From positions 44,142,682 through 44,206,681 of the forward strand of contig OX439005.1 of NCBI GenBank assembly GCA_949316495.1: a DNA stretch of 64,000 nt, given 5' to 3'. Shown here piece after piece: positions 32,760 through 45,243 of this stretch. Position 1 is the first letter of the stretch. Each line of letters opens with the position of its first letter. The notes under the pieces were generated by a model, which was given only the letters and a program-made list of their open reading frames with translations, did no database searches and was not told the DNA's origin. The position numbers and the translations under genes were made by a program. Origin of the DNA: Amphiduros pacificus. Lineage: Eukaryota; Annelida; Polychaeta; Phyllodocida; Hesionidae.

Positions 32760-33540
32760 TTGACCTGGGTCTGAATACTATTACGCTCTATATAAGTATG
32801 AATTCTACATCTGGAAATTTAAAAATAGATTTAATGTTAAACCTATCCATTTCAAATCTGAGTATTCAAAAGTCAGTCTGAATTTCAATGCAGTTCGAGC
32901 CAAATTTGAAGACTTAGCTCAAAGAATTGAATGTTGTTTTTTTTTCCAGATCTGAAGAATTTATTCACCAGGGTTCAGTTCTCCAATTTAACTAAATACC
33001 AGATTGATGTATTTTCATGATGTCTAAAAAAAGAAAAAGAAATAAATAAAGAAAAAAATATGAGGACCAGTCTCTATTTATTACCCTTCAGCTGAAGATA
33101 GTTGGCAGGGTTGCATCTGGTCAGGGAAAATTCAGGAATTTTACATAGTTTTCAAAGTCAGGCCTTTTTGACTTTGGTCGGGGGAAATAAGGGGATGATT
33201 TGTATTGTTAAATGTTTTCCCAGACTCAAAAACTGTTGAATGCAAGCCATTTCATATTTGATAATCCACTTGAAAATGGGGCTTAGAAATGTTTTTTTTG
33301 TCTTTTCCTTCAGCCCTGAGATATCAAAGATATTTTGCCATGCATATTTTCACTGTTAGCATTTTCTCATAATCAATTAGTTTCTATGGGAACTTTGGTC
33401 ATTCTATGACCACCATGTAAATATCACAGCATTCACATCATAATCTAATGCAAATTTGTCAGAAATAAATGTATGTGGGAAATATAAAAAAACTAAAGCT
33501 AAAAGTTGAATATAACAATTGCAACTGCAATACATTTCAG
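32760..33540. other. Junction between gene array and gene A; no confident gene
   Basis: Array homology fades after about 32,760. The rest is AT-rich single-copy-looking sequence. One weak exon candidate lies at about 32950-32974, after a polypyrimidine tract and CCAG. Its phase could join the exon at 33541, but its donor (GGGTTCAG) is poor. Confidence 0.4.
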
Positions 33541-36500
33541 GAGATAATCTGGTTCTGAGCAGTCCTGAACTTGTAGAAGATTATATTGAAAGAGAGAGGC
33601 CCTCATCAAGTAGGTACTGGTTTCAACCTCCTTGAATGTCCATTCTTGCATAAGAAGTGTTTTTCCAATGTATCAGTTGATATGTAACATGTTTTCTTAA
33701 TGGAAATTACTTGCAGTTATGATACAAGGCAAACTTACTTACATGTACTATGATGATAAAAAACAAACTATTTTCTTTAACAGTTTGTTTATTCTCTTTC
33801 AAACCTAACTTTGCTTTTTGTATTTAATTCTGGCTTTTGTGACTGCATGTTTGGTAGGAACAAAAATCAGGCCCCCATCATACAAGGATAGTGATTTGCT
33901 GCACTCGAGTTTGGATGAATCGTTAGATGGAGAGCTGGGAGATGGCATTCATGTAATAGAGGCAGGTAAGGCAACAAATAATGAGCAGTGAAAAGGCAGG
34001 AAACCACTTTGTATTATAGAGATGTGCTTCCAAAATCTGGGGCACTGCAAAGCTCTATTTCAAATAAATTTGTAAAAAGAGTCCCAGTAATTATGAAAAC
34101 TGCAATAATAATACTACTAATATCAATTTCCAACAATAGACAAAATTTACTTTTAATTCCATATCTTTATGCTTTGGCATTTTCTTTTTAAAGCATGCAG
34201 TTACCCTAAAAAATTATGAGCAACAAATTTTTGAATAAGTTTAGTTATAATTTTGGTTTAAATAAAAATGGATTTTTAGAATCAAAATCAAACTCAAAGC
34301 ATTTGAATCTTTTTAAATTACCAGGCAAAACAGCAGTAAAAGGAAGTAGTTTATTACAAAAACTTCAGGAGAATCTGATTCTAGAAACACAGTACTTGAA
34401 TGAAAGAACACCTAATTTTAGACCTGTGCCCGCAGAAAATGGGTAAGTGGTTTTTATGCATCTCATACTCGCCCACAATATCCACCAGAGGAACCCACAA
34501 TATACTGGGTGATAGGTTCACCACATCGCCCTCTGGTGGTGCTTGATACTCACCATAAAGAGCATAACTGGTATGGAGGTATGAAGAAGTAAAAAAAGAA
34601 ATTATAATACAGTTTTGGTGATTTTTCAATACACAGAAATTCAGTAATCATTTATGAATTGAATGAAAAATTATTAGAGTCCTTGCCAAGTGCAATTCAG
34701 ATCATATTTGGCTGCAAACAAAATTCAAAATTCAAATTGAGATTTCCTAACTGAAGCTTCCAAATTTAAATCAGCATCATTTGTGTAAACTATTTCCTCA
34801 ATTGGCTTCTTTTGTATCACAGGAAAAGGGCATCTTATTTGTCATGCAAGAAAGGTGATGTAATCAAAATGGGATTTTTGCCAATGCTTTGTTTTATTAT
34901 GTTTTATAGTATCTTTGACTTACAGCCATTACAGAATATTTACCATATTTACTCATTCTTGAAACAGTTCTTACAACATTATCTTATTCAAATGCCATAT
35001 TTAGGAACTTTATACACCTTTTTGCAAACCATAATTCAGTATCATATTTTCTGACAAATGTGGCTTTACATATTTTTCCTATACAGTTTTGAAAAGGGTA
35101 ATATTTAACTTCCTTTGTTTGTGTAATAGTTTGGATCTTTTAATTTTAAGACATTTGAATGTTATGTAGTTAATATGAAATTGTGTTATGAATTGCAAAT
35201 GATGAATAGATAATGACAGATGATGAAATATAAATTTTAAAATATAATCACAGATAGAATGGCGATTTATCTCAAAGTGAATTGTCCAAACCAGATATAA
35301 TTCCACACATAGATAACAGAAAGCTTGTTTGTAAATAGGGCCCCTAAGAAGAGAGCTGAGCATGCAGTAGCGGTGAGAAGTGGGAGACTTCAGCCCCTCA
35401 GTTCCACCCTGGTGTTCCTGGAGGATGAACCTATGCTTGACACACACCTGGTCCAGCTCACATTTGTACCAGACAATCTCTCTCACATCTCCAAATGCTC
35501 AGGTTATGGTCTTGTATAAAATGTTGTTATTAATCTCATAAGAGAAACATTTTGTTTTAGACCCATGGATATTCCTATAGTCATGTAATTGTTATCTGGT
35601 TTGAGTATTTACTACACAAAACAGGTCACCATCAATTCAATATAAACTTTACATATTTTATCAACTTACATGTCTATGTAAAAGTATTTCTTCAATGAAA
35701 TTATTTGAATGAAGATTTTTTTTTTACTCAGAGCCCTTTCAAATATATTAGAGCATTGTTGTTACCTGCTGTGCCTCTCTTTCTTTTCATTATATTCTTA
35801 CATTATCATAGAATCTCCAACCCTGGCTAAAACATTTTGTAAAACATTTTTAATCCAGGGTTTTATAAATGATCAAAACTTGTTAAATCCTTGTTGGAAC
35901 CCAATTTCAATAAATATCAAAGGAGACATAGTACTGTATACAGTACTTATATGTTATTCTTATTTAGTTTTTAAATTAACATATCTAATTATAAATAGGA
36001 GAGATAAGTGTGGTTGGGAAGGACGTGATAACACCAGATCTGTCCTTTCTTGCTGGTGCATCTACAAGGGAAGAAGATACTCCTGACAGACCACCAATAG
36101 ATGGCCTCGTACCACCGAGTCAAGCCACCCCAGATGTCTCTCCGATAGACGGTGTGGAAGGCCTCATACCACCGAGTCAAGCCACCCCGGAGGTCTCTCC
36201 AATAGACGGTGTGGAAGGCCTCATACCACCGAGACAAGCCACCCCAGATGTCTCTCCAATAGACGATGTGGAAGGCCTCATACCACCGAGTCAAGCCACC
36301 CCGGAGGTCTCTCCAATAGACGGTGTGGAAGGCCTCATACCACCGAGTCAAGCCACCCCGGAGGTCTCTCCAATAGACGGTGTGGAAGGCCTCATACCAC
36401 CGAGTCAAGCCACCCCAGATGTCTCTCCAATAGACAGTGTGGAAGGCCTCATACCACCGAGTCAAGCCACCCCGGAGGTCTCTCCAATATTAACCTCCAT

Positions 36501-39500
36501 GGAGGACAGCAATATCAATATTGCCAAACAAAAGGAAAAAGTAGGAATCCAAATATATCCTCAAATCTCTCAACTTGAAAAGGTTTGTCATTTAAGGCTG
36601 CAGCAAAAATGTTGATACCCCAAACTACCACAACAATGCAATAAGCTGATATTTTGGTTTTAAAAACAGCTGTTCGTTTAGGCTATAGCAAGCAAAAAGA
36701 TTTTGTAATAGACACGTTTGAATTATGTCATGCCATGCAAATACAAATGATTATATCTAAAAAGATGTTCTTTTCTTTCTTCTTTTTCAGCGGAAGATAT
36801 GCTCAACAAGTACTCCAATCAAACATTCAGGGGATGAAGCAAATTGCTTCAAGGCATGTACATTGCGGTTTACAGAGTTAATTGAGTACAGATACTATAA
36901 TGCCCTCTGTAATGTATACATGGTATACAAGGTCTTTTTTAAAAGATTATTTGATGAAGATTTTACTAAATAGATAATTTTATATACTCGACATCATAAT
37001 TGATCATTTATAACATGGTATTTTGTCTTTTTGATTAAATATGAATGTATAGGCAAGGTAACTTGGACAAGAACATGTCGTGTATGTATTTATTTATGAT
37101 TATTTGAGTAAAATTTGAATGGTTACTTTGTTATTTTTGTAGGTGGATGTTTCTTCAGTGAGGGCAGATAATTCCTCGTGTGAGTTGGTATTTAATGAGT
37201 CTAGGACTGTGAACAGTGCTGAGATCCACGTGGATACCTACTCTGACCTCAGCAACTCACAAGCTACTCACTCTGCTGAGATCCACGTGGATACCTACTC
37301 TGACCTCAGCAACTCACAAGCCAATCACTCTGCAGGAGGAGGGCACTTACCCCAACTGGAACAAAACCGCAATGTTCACCCCAGTGTTCCTGACATTAAC
37401 AAAAATATATCTCATGACATGGTCTTATCAAGTTTCATCAAGCCACCAGGTGTCTCTGACGATTTCCAAGCAATTTCCACCAAATCAACAAAAGAGATAT
37501 TACCAATTGAATTAAATTCTTTGCAAAGAAGTGTTAATATCGAGCAGCAAGTTGAAGATGGTCCCATTTGGACAAGACTGAGAAAGATATCTACAGGCAC
37601 AAGTAGGAAGGGAACCAAGTCTAGGAAGAGATCTCTCCCTGCAGAAAATCACCGAGGTAGAGATGAGGGGGATAAAACAAAGTCTGTCAATAATACAGGA
37701 TTCGCTGCTGAGTGTGAAAGTGCAGTGGATTCTCTGGGGATTTGTGACAGGAAAGAGAAATCGGATGAAAAGTCTGGGGGCATTAATTCGATTTGGTGTG
37801 AAAAGCAGACAAAATTAGCAGAAAATGTATCTGATATTGAGAATTCTAAGCAAAGCAAAAAGTCAGAAGAGAAAATTTCTACAGCTAAGAAGTCACCAAG
37901 GGTGTTATCTGCCTGTAATGGAAAATGTGCTTCACCAAAAAAACTACCAATTAAAGGATTTTATTCTTCAAGAAATGAAGGTTATGAAAATAAAGGTGAG
38001 ACTCCATCAGAATTACTGTCATGCAATATTGTCAAGTCAACAGGGCGAAGTAATTTCTCCAAATCCAAAATAAAATCAGAAAAAATTTCCAAGTGTAAGG
38101 CAACTCCCACAAGAGATTTAAGGAATAACATAAGACAAACACCTCATGCAAATAGCTCTCTAAAAGACAAGTCTACCACATCTAGAAATCTTACTCCGAG
38201 AGAAAATCTCTTCTCTAAGAGTAAGGGGAAAGTCTGGAGAACAGGAGGGAGGAAGGATGTTGGTTCACATGTAAAGGATGCTTCCAGGAGGAGTGAGTTG
38301 TCCCTCAGTGTGATGTCTTGTAATATATCCCAGCTCAGCACAATCCACAGTGTGCGTACCGGAAGAAGAGTGTCCTTTTCCTCCGAGACTCTGATATCCT
38401 CAGATGGATCTATGGAGGAGCGGCAGATCCCAAAGTGGAATGCACAAACTTTGGTGAGAAGCTCCAAATCTACAACTTTGCATAACTCCCTATACAAGTA
38501 CAACACAGTTGTTTGTTACTAAAATATTTCATAAAGCACATTCCTTTGTTCCTTATCCAAACTGTACATGGAATAGGTTGAACTTTTCAGATTTTTAAAT
38601 GATTTTTTTGAAAATACAATGGCAAACAATGAATTGTTTTGCAAATGTTTATATTCCTGGTACATCCAGTACCTATATTTTTTATCTTTGATATGCCTTA
38701 GTATTTTAAATATCATTAATATGAAATAAAACTGTACTTAAAAAATCCCTCCTGACTCTCAGCAGTAATTTTTCAAGAAAAAAATGGACGAGTGGGGGAG
38801 ATTTGTAATAATTGGAACATGCTTTGAGGCAATTTCATGTCCTTCAAAACGACCTTTTGTTACAGAGAATTCATAATTTAGAATTTTCATTTTTACACAT
38901 TTGAGGTGTGATGTAATGTTGCAAGTTTAATGTCCACTGGATCTTATCTCTTTTAAAAGTACCTCTACATAGGCTCTACAATATTGTCTCACCTCTGTTG
39001 CTACATCCCCAACCAGTCTCTCTCACTGTCTTGGCCCAACTCTATTTATACAAGTATGCCTGCTTATTATCCCCCACTGCCCCGGTGGAGGGTGGGAGCA
39101 TAGCATTCTTATACCTCGATTCAGAGTTGATCATTTTACATTGTTACACTAATTGTAATCACACTTATTTATTTGTTGTAATTTTTCCATAAACTTGGAT
39201 GATTGATTTATTGCAGAAAGATAGTTCTCCTTTTGGCATTGAAGAATGCTGTATCGCAACACTGCCAGAAGGTCTTCCCTCAACTAAACCAGGAAGCAAA
39301 CTTAAACTCATCCGCACAAAGGGCTTTAAGAAGAAGTCATATGAAGAGATACTGGTGACAACACCAACAGGTATGTTTTCCTGGAAGTCCAGTGACAAAG
39401 ACATGACATGACGGTCTCTTAAATTATCATTCTATATCAATTGGAACAAAAAGCATTATTCTATCAATTTCTTCTTGAGTTAGATATCAGTAAGTCAATA

Positions 39501-40372
39501 ATAGTTAACAACCAGAAGTTTTAATAAGCCACACAACGTAACAAATTAATGGAACATTCATGTTGTGTTTCACATATCTTCTTGTATTCCAAATGTTTCT
39601 CAACCCTATAGTGCCAGGGATTGCTTGGATTGTTTACAAATTGCACAGGCACATTGTATATATCAATATCTTGGATGAATTTGATAATGGCTGTCATTTC
39701 AAAATTCCCGTGCAATTATTCTCTGCCACTTCCAGTTTCTGTAACTTGCTGTTTCGGTATCGGCAGTAAAGTCTGATGCATCTCTGTGGTTTGACTTTGT
39801 TATATGCTGATTTTCTCTGACACGGGTAATTTACATTTATAAAATGATGGTGGCTTATTATGGACGCATGAGAGAATATATGCTGAAGTATTATTAAGTG
39901 CAGAATTATTATTATATTTTGCCCCAAATAGTTTTCTGTAATGGCAGCAATGTATTTTGCGCCTTGAGTTCTATACTGGTTGAGAGATCGAGCAATCTGA
40001 TTGGTGTTTAATTTGTGACTTTGGTAAATAGGGAATAATTCATATTTGGTATTTAGGATGACCTTGGTAAATAAGTAATTTATGTGTGATACATAGGATA
40101 GCCTTAAGGGGTAGTTAAGTGTGCAAAGGATTTACTGGTCTTCAAAAGTGTTGAAAGATCAAATAAGTCACATGCCAGTAGATATTAATAAATTGCTGCT
40201 GCACATATTAAAGTGTAAATCTAATTGTGATACAGAATGGCTTAAATATGGTTAAAGCTAATTTAATTGGATAGATAAAAGCAGGAAAAATGATGTATTA
40301 TTATATTTTTATTCTTTAATTTAATTTATTTGTTTATTTTTATTTTTTTCAGATATTCTGGAACTTATGTGA
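33541..40372 (+). CDS. Gene A: unrecognised Ser/Lys-rich protein, at least nine exons
   Basis: I do not recognise this gene. Phase-consistent exons are 33541-33609, 33858-33965, 34325-34442, 35339-35502, 35999-36582, 36791-36931, 37143-38453, 39217-39370 and 40353-40372. The last ends TTPT-DILELM-stop. Together they give about 888 residues. The first exon starts inside a codon, so the N-terminus lies upstream and is not seen. The early part (exons 1-4) is compact and acidic-to-mixed, including SPELVEDYIERERPSSR. Exon 5 holds a 19-residue tandem repeat. Exon 7 is disordered, basic and Ser-rich with an RRVSF motif, the form used to dock protein phosphatase 1. A nuclear scaffold or chromatin-associated role is possible but only inferred. 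The 36931 and 35502 donors are weaker than the rest. Confidence 0.7.
34526..34539 (-). promoter_or_regulatory. CTCF-like site in gene A intron
   Basis: The minus strand reads CCACCAGAGGGCGA, matching the bilaterian CTCF core CCASYAGRKGGCRS at thirteen of fourteen positions. Occupancy is unknown. Confidence 0.35.
36073..36490. repeat. 57-bp coding minisatellite in gene A exon 5
   Basis: About seven units of 57 bp encode IPPSQATP(D/E)VSPIDGVEGL. Units differ mainly by D/E (GAT versus GAG), so copies are recent. It is in frame with the flanking exon. The opposite strand is also open, reading TRWYEAFHTVYWRD repeats, which I treat as a shadow. Confidence 0.9.
37143..38453 (+). CDS. Gene A large exon 7
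   Basis: A 437-codon exon bounded by TTTTTGTAG and TTTG/GTGAGA. It begins VDVSSVRADNSS and contains two tandem 19-residue units HSAEIHVDTYSDLSNSQA (about 37214-37330). It then has a long Ser/Lys/Arg-rich segment of low hydrophobicity. Near the end, TGRRVSFSSETLISSDGS carries the PP1-type RVxF motif next to serines. It is a phase-0 exon at both ends, so skipping would keep the frame. Confidence 0.75.
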
Positions 40373-42225
40373 TCAGCTGTTATTTAATGAATACTGACGC
40401 TTTATAATTGTAATATGGACTACTGGTTCACTGGCGCATTCCATTTTTCCCGTTTCTTTTCACATTAACTGGTCCTAATATATAAAAAGGTTTTTCTGAA
40501 GTGAATGATGAGATATTTTGTTCCAACCTCCTGTCAACTTCATCTGCTTAAATTGAGTTGTTGCTGATTTCAAATTTACAACTAATCATATTCACAAGAT
40601 GATTTATGGTAAGAAATTAATTTTCTCTAAATCTCATGAATTGATCTTAAATTGAAGGATAGGTTGGCTGTCAAAAATGGGCTTACTTTCAAGATCATAA
40701 TGTAGCTAATGTCCAGTTTAAGATCCTATCTAGATTTCAGTTGATGAATGAAGTCAATTTATAAATTTACATGTAAAAGTAAAAGAAATGTTAGCTTTTT
40801 ACTCAAGTGATGAAAATGTTCTGTGATACTGTTGCACACATTATAATGTTCATTTTATTTTCTCAAAGGCCAAGGTGCCCAGCTTAATTTACAGTGAAAA
40901 TAAAGCAAAATAGGAATATTTTACCACCTACACACCACTGAAAGCTTATTAGTCTTCTGTCTTTATTATTTCTCAGGAAGTTTTCTTTTAAGCATATCAG
41001 GACTATCTTAATGAGAAATTCATCAGAAGACAAAATATTATCCAAATAATAACCAGTCTGGTCATGCATTAAATATGTGGTCAAAATGAAGATGTTTTAC
41101 TCTTTTCAATAGATATAGTTTTTTCCCCATTTTATTTAGAGAAATATAGGAATTAGGAGACACAGGGAAAGCTTGAAAATATTAGCAATATGACATCAAA
41201 GGGCACCAATAAGAATCTCTATAACTGTTGATTTTCAAGGTAAAAATGTCTTTGTTAACCATGTCTTCACTATCAGGAAAAAAAAAGTGATGAAAAAATT
41301 ATCTGTGATTTACAAGTAATATTCCTTGATATAGACACATACAAAAAGATTTTACACCTTTTATTATTTAACTTGGATATATGTGAAATTATAACTTAAA
41401 ATAAAAGTAATATACAGATCAATGAATCAATATGTATGGGTATGAGAGTATGAAATATTCCTAGATTTTTAAGGTAATTGTTGGAAAATTTCTGCACTTA
41501 AAAGTTAAAAGTTTATTCAATATAGTCATTTAAATTGCATATATTATTGTCATGTTACATTCATAGCATAATGTTGCATATCTGGCTGTATATAAGATGG
41601 ATTTGATTAAATGTTTGACTAAATGTATTTGACCCATTATGGTTTCTATGAGTTTCACATCTCAAAAAATGCTTTGAAAATATACACTAATATTAAAAAT
41701 TAATCTTACTTTGATTTATAGTATTGTATTATTTGCTTTTTAAGTTCTAGCCCATATTGATTGTACAATATAATGGAGAATTTATAAAGGCAATAATAAT
41801 GAGATTTCTATGCACAATCCGAGTTTAATTGGCACATCTAATGGACTGTGAATATCCTCGAAGGCATTATTCATCAGTAGTGTTCAAACACCATCATACT
41901 GTGATATCACATGAGAATTTTTTTTTTCAATCTTATAAATGTGAATGTAGGGAACTGAGAATTTGCAATGCCGGACTTGGTTAAACAAAGATTCTCATCA
42001 TTAGTAATTCAATGCTTAATACCCACATATCTGGGCACTTTAATTGCAACTTTTTTGTGGCATTATGTTTACAGTGTGTGCAGACATAATAACAAATTTG
42101 ATAAATGCTGGATGGTGTCTTTAAGAATATCCAATGTTTTGTTTAACAAAATATACTGATTATGACTGATTATATTTATAACAATTTCTGAAGAAATTTA
42201 CAATAAAGTTGTTTTGTTAATCTTT
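40373..42225 (+). other. Probable gene A 3' UTR and downstream DNA
   Basis: AT-rich and non-coding. AATAAA occurs at 40897-40902 and, in a better context, at 42202-42207 (TTACAATAAAGTTG). The 3' UTR could therefore be about 0.5 kb or 1.8 kb. No convincing open frame is present on either strand. Confidence 0.4.
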
Positions 42226-43950
42226 ATTCAGAATAGTTTGTTATTTGTGCAGTTATGTTTTCCTTGCCATATATTTGGTTGAGGATGATAAGACAAAGAG
42301 ATGACACTTTCTAGGCATTGATAAGTCAGTACTGCACGCTCCTTGATCAATGGAACCTTGATTTCACCTGCTGGGACTGTTCGGCATATTGTTCTCAGCC
42401 AAGTTGTTGTAATTAAGCTGTCTGCTGCCTCACCATTTGTCTACATCACTGGGCACACTGTGTGGCTCTTCTCATACATATACGAATATTAATGATAAGC
42501 ACAGACTGCTTGGACAAAATTGCTCACTTTGTCGGCCCCCTTCCTCGGGGGAGGGGGCTGAAGCTCAGTCAAGGTGAAAGTACCTTGCTTTTTTGGAGGG
42601 TTATCATTGGTTGGGTTCCTAAAATCAGCAGTATTTTATTTTTGCCTGAAAAAACATGCAAATTTCATTTATATCTTCATGAAATATTGATTTATTCAAG
42701 AATAAGGAAAGAGAGATTGGCTAAATATTTACACATGTAAAAATATTTGAAGGTATCTTTACTATTCTTTTTTATTTATTTTTTTCAACAATGATTTATA
42801 AATTTGTCATTCACTTTCATTCAAATTATTCATCAATTTGCAAATAAATATATTTCTGTGTCCAATGATTTTTTTTATCAGGAAATATAAAAAAATCAAT
42901 TTAATAAAATCAAAGAGAAAAATATCCTACACTTTTGGGTATATTGTGCTGTTTCATATTTTGCCAAACTTGACATGGTTTTCGAAAATTCTTTAAAATT
43001 AGATTTCCAGCACTCATAAGCATTCCCAACCATATCTGTCTGAATGTGTTGATTTATACACTCGCGTAAAAGTCAATCAACTCATAATATTGAAGCATTG
43101 ACAAACCACTCTACAGAATCAGATGCTGATATGATGATTATTAGCTTCCTGAGCAAGGCCAAAGGTCATCCACTGAGACTCATGGTCAGGACCTAATTGT
43201 ACATATCTGTTACTATGAATTGGGTAAATACAAATTTTCATGATACATGTATCATGAAAATTTCGAAAATATAATTACCAGGTACATGGTCTTTATTCTA
43301 ATCTGACACTGCTTACTGGTTCCCTGGCCATGTTAGGTATTTATTCAATGTAAATTAAAAAAGTTTTTTGTTATTTATTTACTGTTGCTAGGCAACAAGG
43401 TACCTATATTTGATATTATCTGAAGCTCATAATTAATTTTTTTTTTAATATTTGTATCAATTTTAGTTTTCATTTACCGGTACTTGTTTGTGATTTATTT
43501 CACATTATTTCAAACCTAATTCTATTTGCTGATGCTTGTTGGGATTTCACAACTTTAGTCTTTACCATCATTGACTGCTTTGTCTGGTTCACTTGAAGGA
43601 TTGACCTGTGTCAGCAGCTAATAGGCCACAGCGCTCTCTACCGGAAACGATTTCCGTCCTGATTTTACCACGTCGCCCTCTTGTGGAGTTTTGATTGAAC
43701 CAAGCTCTCCTCTTTTCAAGATAAAATTTAACTACTTCCGCAGGCATTGAAGGTGGGCTCCTCAAACTAAATCCAAATCATAATCAGTTTGATTTTAGGG
43801 CTTTAATTTGATGACAGTGAGAGTAATTATGATTCATAAAGGCGGATTATCTCAATTCCTCAGCTTACACTGCTCCAGTAAGTTCATCTTAATTAGATTG
43901 TCCAATTTTGACTTCTTTTTTACAAGGAGACAGAGTCTCCATGTTAAGCC
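42226..43950. other. Intergenic, no gene seen
   Basis: AT-rich sequence with short chance ORFs only. It includes a palindrome TTTTCATGATACATGTATCATGAAAA around 43,236-43,261 and a CTCF-like site at 43673-43686. Confidence 0.5.
43673..43686 (-). promoter_or_regulatory. CTCF-like site between genes A and B
   Basis: The minus strand reads CCACAAGAGGGCGA, which has one mismatch more than the site at 34526-34539 and the same orientation. Confidence 0.3.
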
Positions 43951-44291
43951 TTAAGGTCTATAATCCACAATGAAACACTGGGACAGACTTATGTTTTTTT
44001 GGCTTAAATGTGTTCAAAGTCATGTTATTTGTTAATTTAGCACAGAAAAAGTAAACTTAACCAGCTAGTCTTAAACTTTTATTATTTAAATTGAACCCGT
44101 TTTAAAGACTCAGTTATTGCAGCTGGACACCATGTGTGCTGTATGAGAAATACCCCCCACTGACGTCATAGCCTCACTCTCATCCTGGAATCCCCCAGAG
44201 CATGCAGAGCCGAAGGCAGTTACGAAAATATACGAGACCACACGAAGTTCTCTCCCGATGCTTCAAACTGATTGTGGATTATAGACCTTAA
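43951..44291. mobile_element. 341-bp MITE with perfect inverted ends and TTAA flanks
   Basis: The left end TTAAGGTCTATAATCCACAA (43951-43970) is the exact reverse complement of 44272-44291. With TTAA read as the target duplication, the inverted repeat is about 17 bp starting GGTCTATAATCC. TTAA targeting points to a piggyBac-like non-autonomous element. No transposase is inside. Confidence 0.75.
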
Positions 44292-44422
44292 CTCAAACTC
44301 AAGTCACACTCACACTCATGTCACAGGGAGACAGAAAGCAAATCTGGAAAATAAACTGGCCACCTCAATTTATATGTGCATACTATATACCCCAGGAAGG
44401 GTCATATCTGCATAGTAAAATG

Positions 44423-44475
44423 TTTCGGCAGGACGCCAATTGGTTTTGCTGAGTAAACTTATAAAAGTAGATGAA
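44423..44475. mobile_element. Short CTCGGC hairpin element, copy c (diverged)
   Basis: TTCGGCAGGACGCCAATTGG, then TTTTGCTGAGTAAACTTATA, matches the two array copies with a few changes. This shows the element is dispersed and not confined to the array. Confidence 0.5.
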
Positions 44476-44689
44476 GAACTTTTTTGTCTTTCAGTTTCAG
44501 AAGTTTCAGACTTGATCTCTGTTCCCTTGTCTTGTGGCACAAATTGTTAGACCTGAGAGCAATATTTATTATTGCTATCAGATGAGACTAACCTATTTTA
44601 CTCTGAGGAAAATTTATGAAATTTATGACCATGGTTACATGCTCAATGAAATACTAGCATCAAAATTTCATGATCATGTTGATTCTAAC

Positions 44690-44925
44690 AGTCTGACACA
44701 CAGAGAAATACAAACATCTGAAAACAACAGAGCTGCAGATGACAACAGAGCTGAGGTTCCATTTTCATAATATTTTAAGTGAATCTGCACTTTGGAAAAT
44801 ATCCTCATCAGAATGTTGTCAGGTGCTTAATGTGTCAACAATGTCAAATGGTGGAGTAAAAATGGACAATCAATTGATAAACTGAACTGCAAGTCTGTTG
44901 TCGTCGGCTGTAAGCTTCCAGCCTC
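44690..44925. mobile_element. Dispersed element with inverted CTGCAGATGACAACAGAGCT ends, copy a
   Basis: The left side has AGCTGCAGATGACAACAGAG and the right side CTGTTGTCGTCGGCTG, an imperfect inverted pair. The middle (GGTTCCATTTTCA...CAAATGGTG) matches 61940-62122. Confidence 0.45.
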
Positions 44926-45243
44926 TCACGGCATGTGCAAGGGACGATGATGTTACACAAACATAATGACTTCAAGAGACAAAACAAGTTTCTTCAGATT
45001 TTTCAAATGTGAAGTATACAGAGCATTATAAATGATGAATATCAGATAGCTTATGTAGAATACGTTCCTGAAACACTTTCAGAGAAAAATATTCCAAAAT
45101 ATCAAATATTTTACATGTTTCTGTAAACTGTCTTTGCTGAAGAAAATTCCTTTGGTGTCCTTATTCACACAAGTACTATATCTTCAGGTGTAATCTGTAG
45201 TATAGAAGTGAATTTCCATACATAATATATTTTGATGTTTCAG

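Larger units (their letters stand above)
1..32760 (-). repeat. Tandem array of histone-type 98-codon genes with mosaic spacers
   Basis: Fourteen copies of one gene cassette lie head to tail, all transcribed leftward. Spacing between neighbouring coding regions is about 1.6-1.8 kb, 2.4 kb or 3.4-4.0 kb depending on what the spacer holds. Bases 1-60 match the upstream flank seen beside other copies, so the array continues beyond the left edge. Spacers fall into three classes. One has 39-bp and 23-bp minisatellites. One has a pearl-like element. One has an AT-rich segment containing a conserved ATGGCGCCAT palindrome. The larger intervals come from extra insertions: a LINE fragment and degenerate minisatellite after copy 3, a CR1 LINE after copy 11, and nested elements after copy 13. 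The coding cassettes are much better conserved than the spacers. Confidence 0.9.

Noticed and set aside
35989-36465. 158-aa minus-strand ORF with TRWYEAFHTVYWRD repeats
   Set aside because: Antisense shadow of the 57-bp in-frame repeat of gene A. The plus strand has consistent splice sites and phase.
42462-42740. 92-aa ORF between genes A and B
   Set aside because: Isolated, with no splice-site context or recognisable motif. Consistent with chance.
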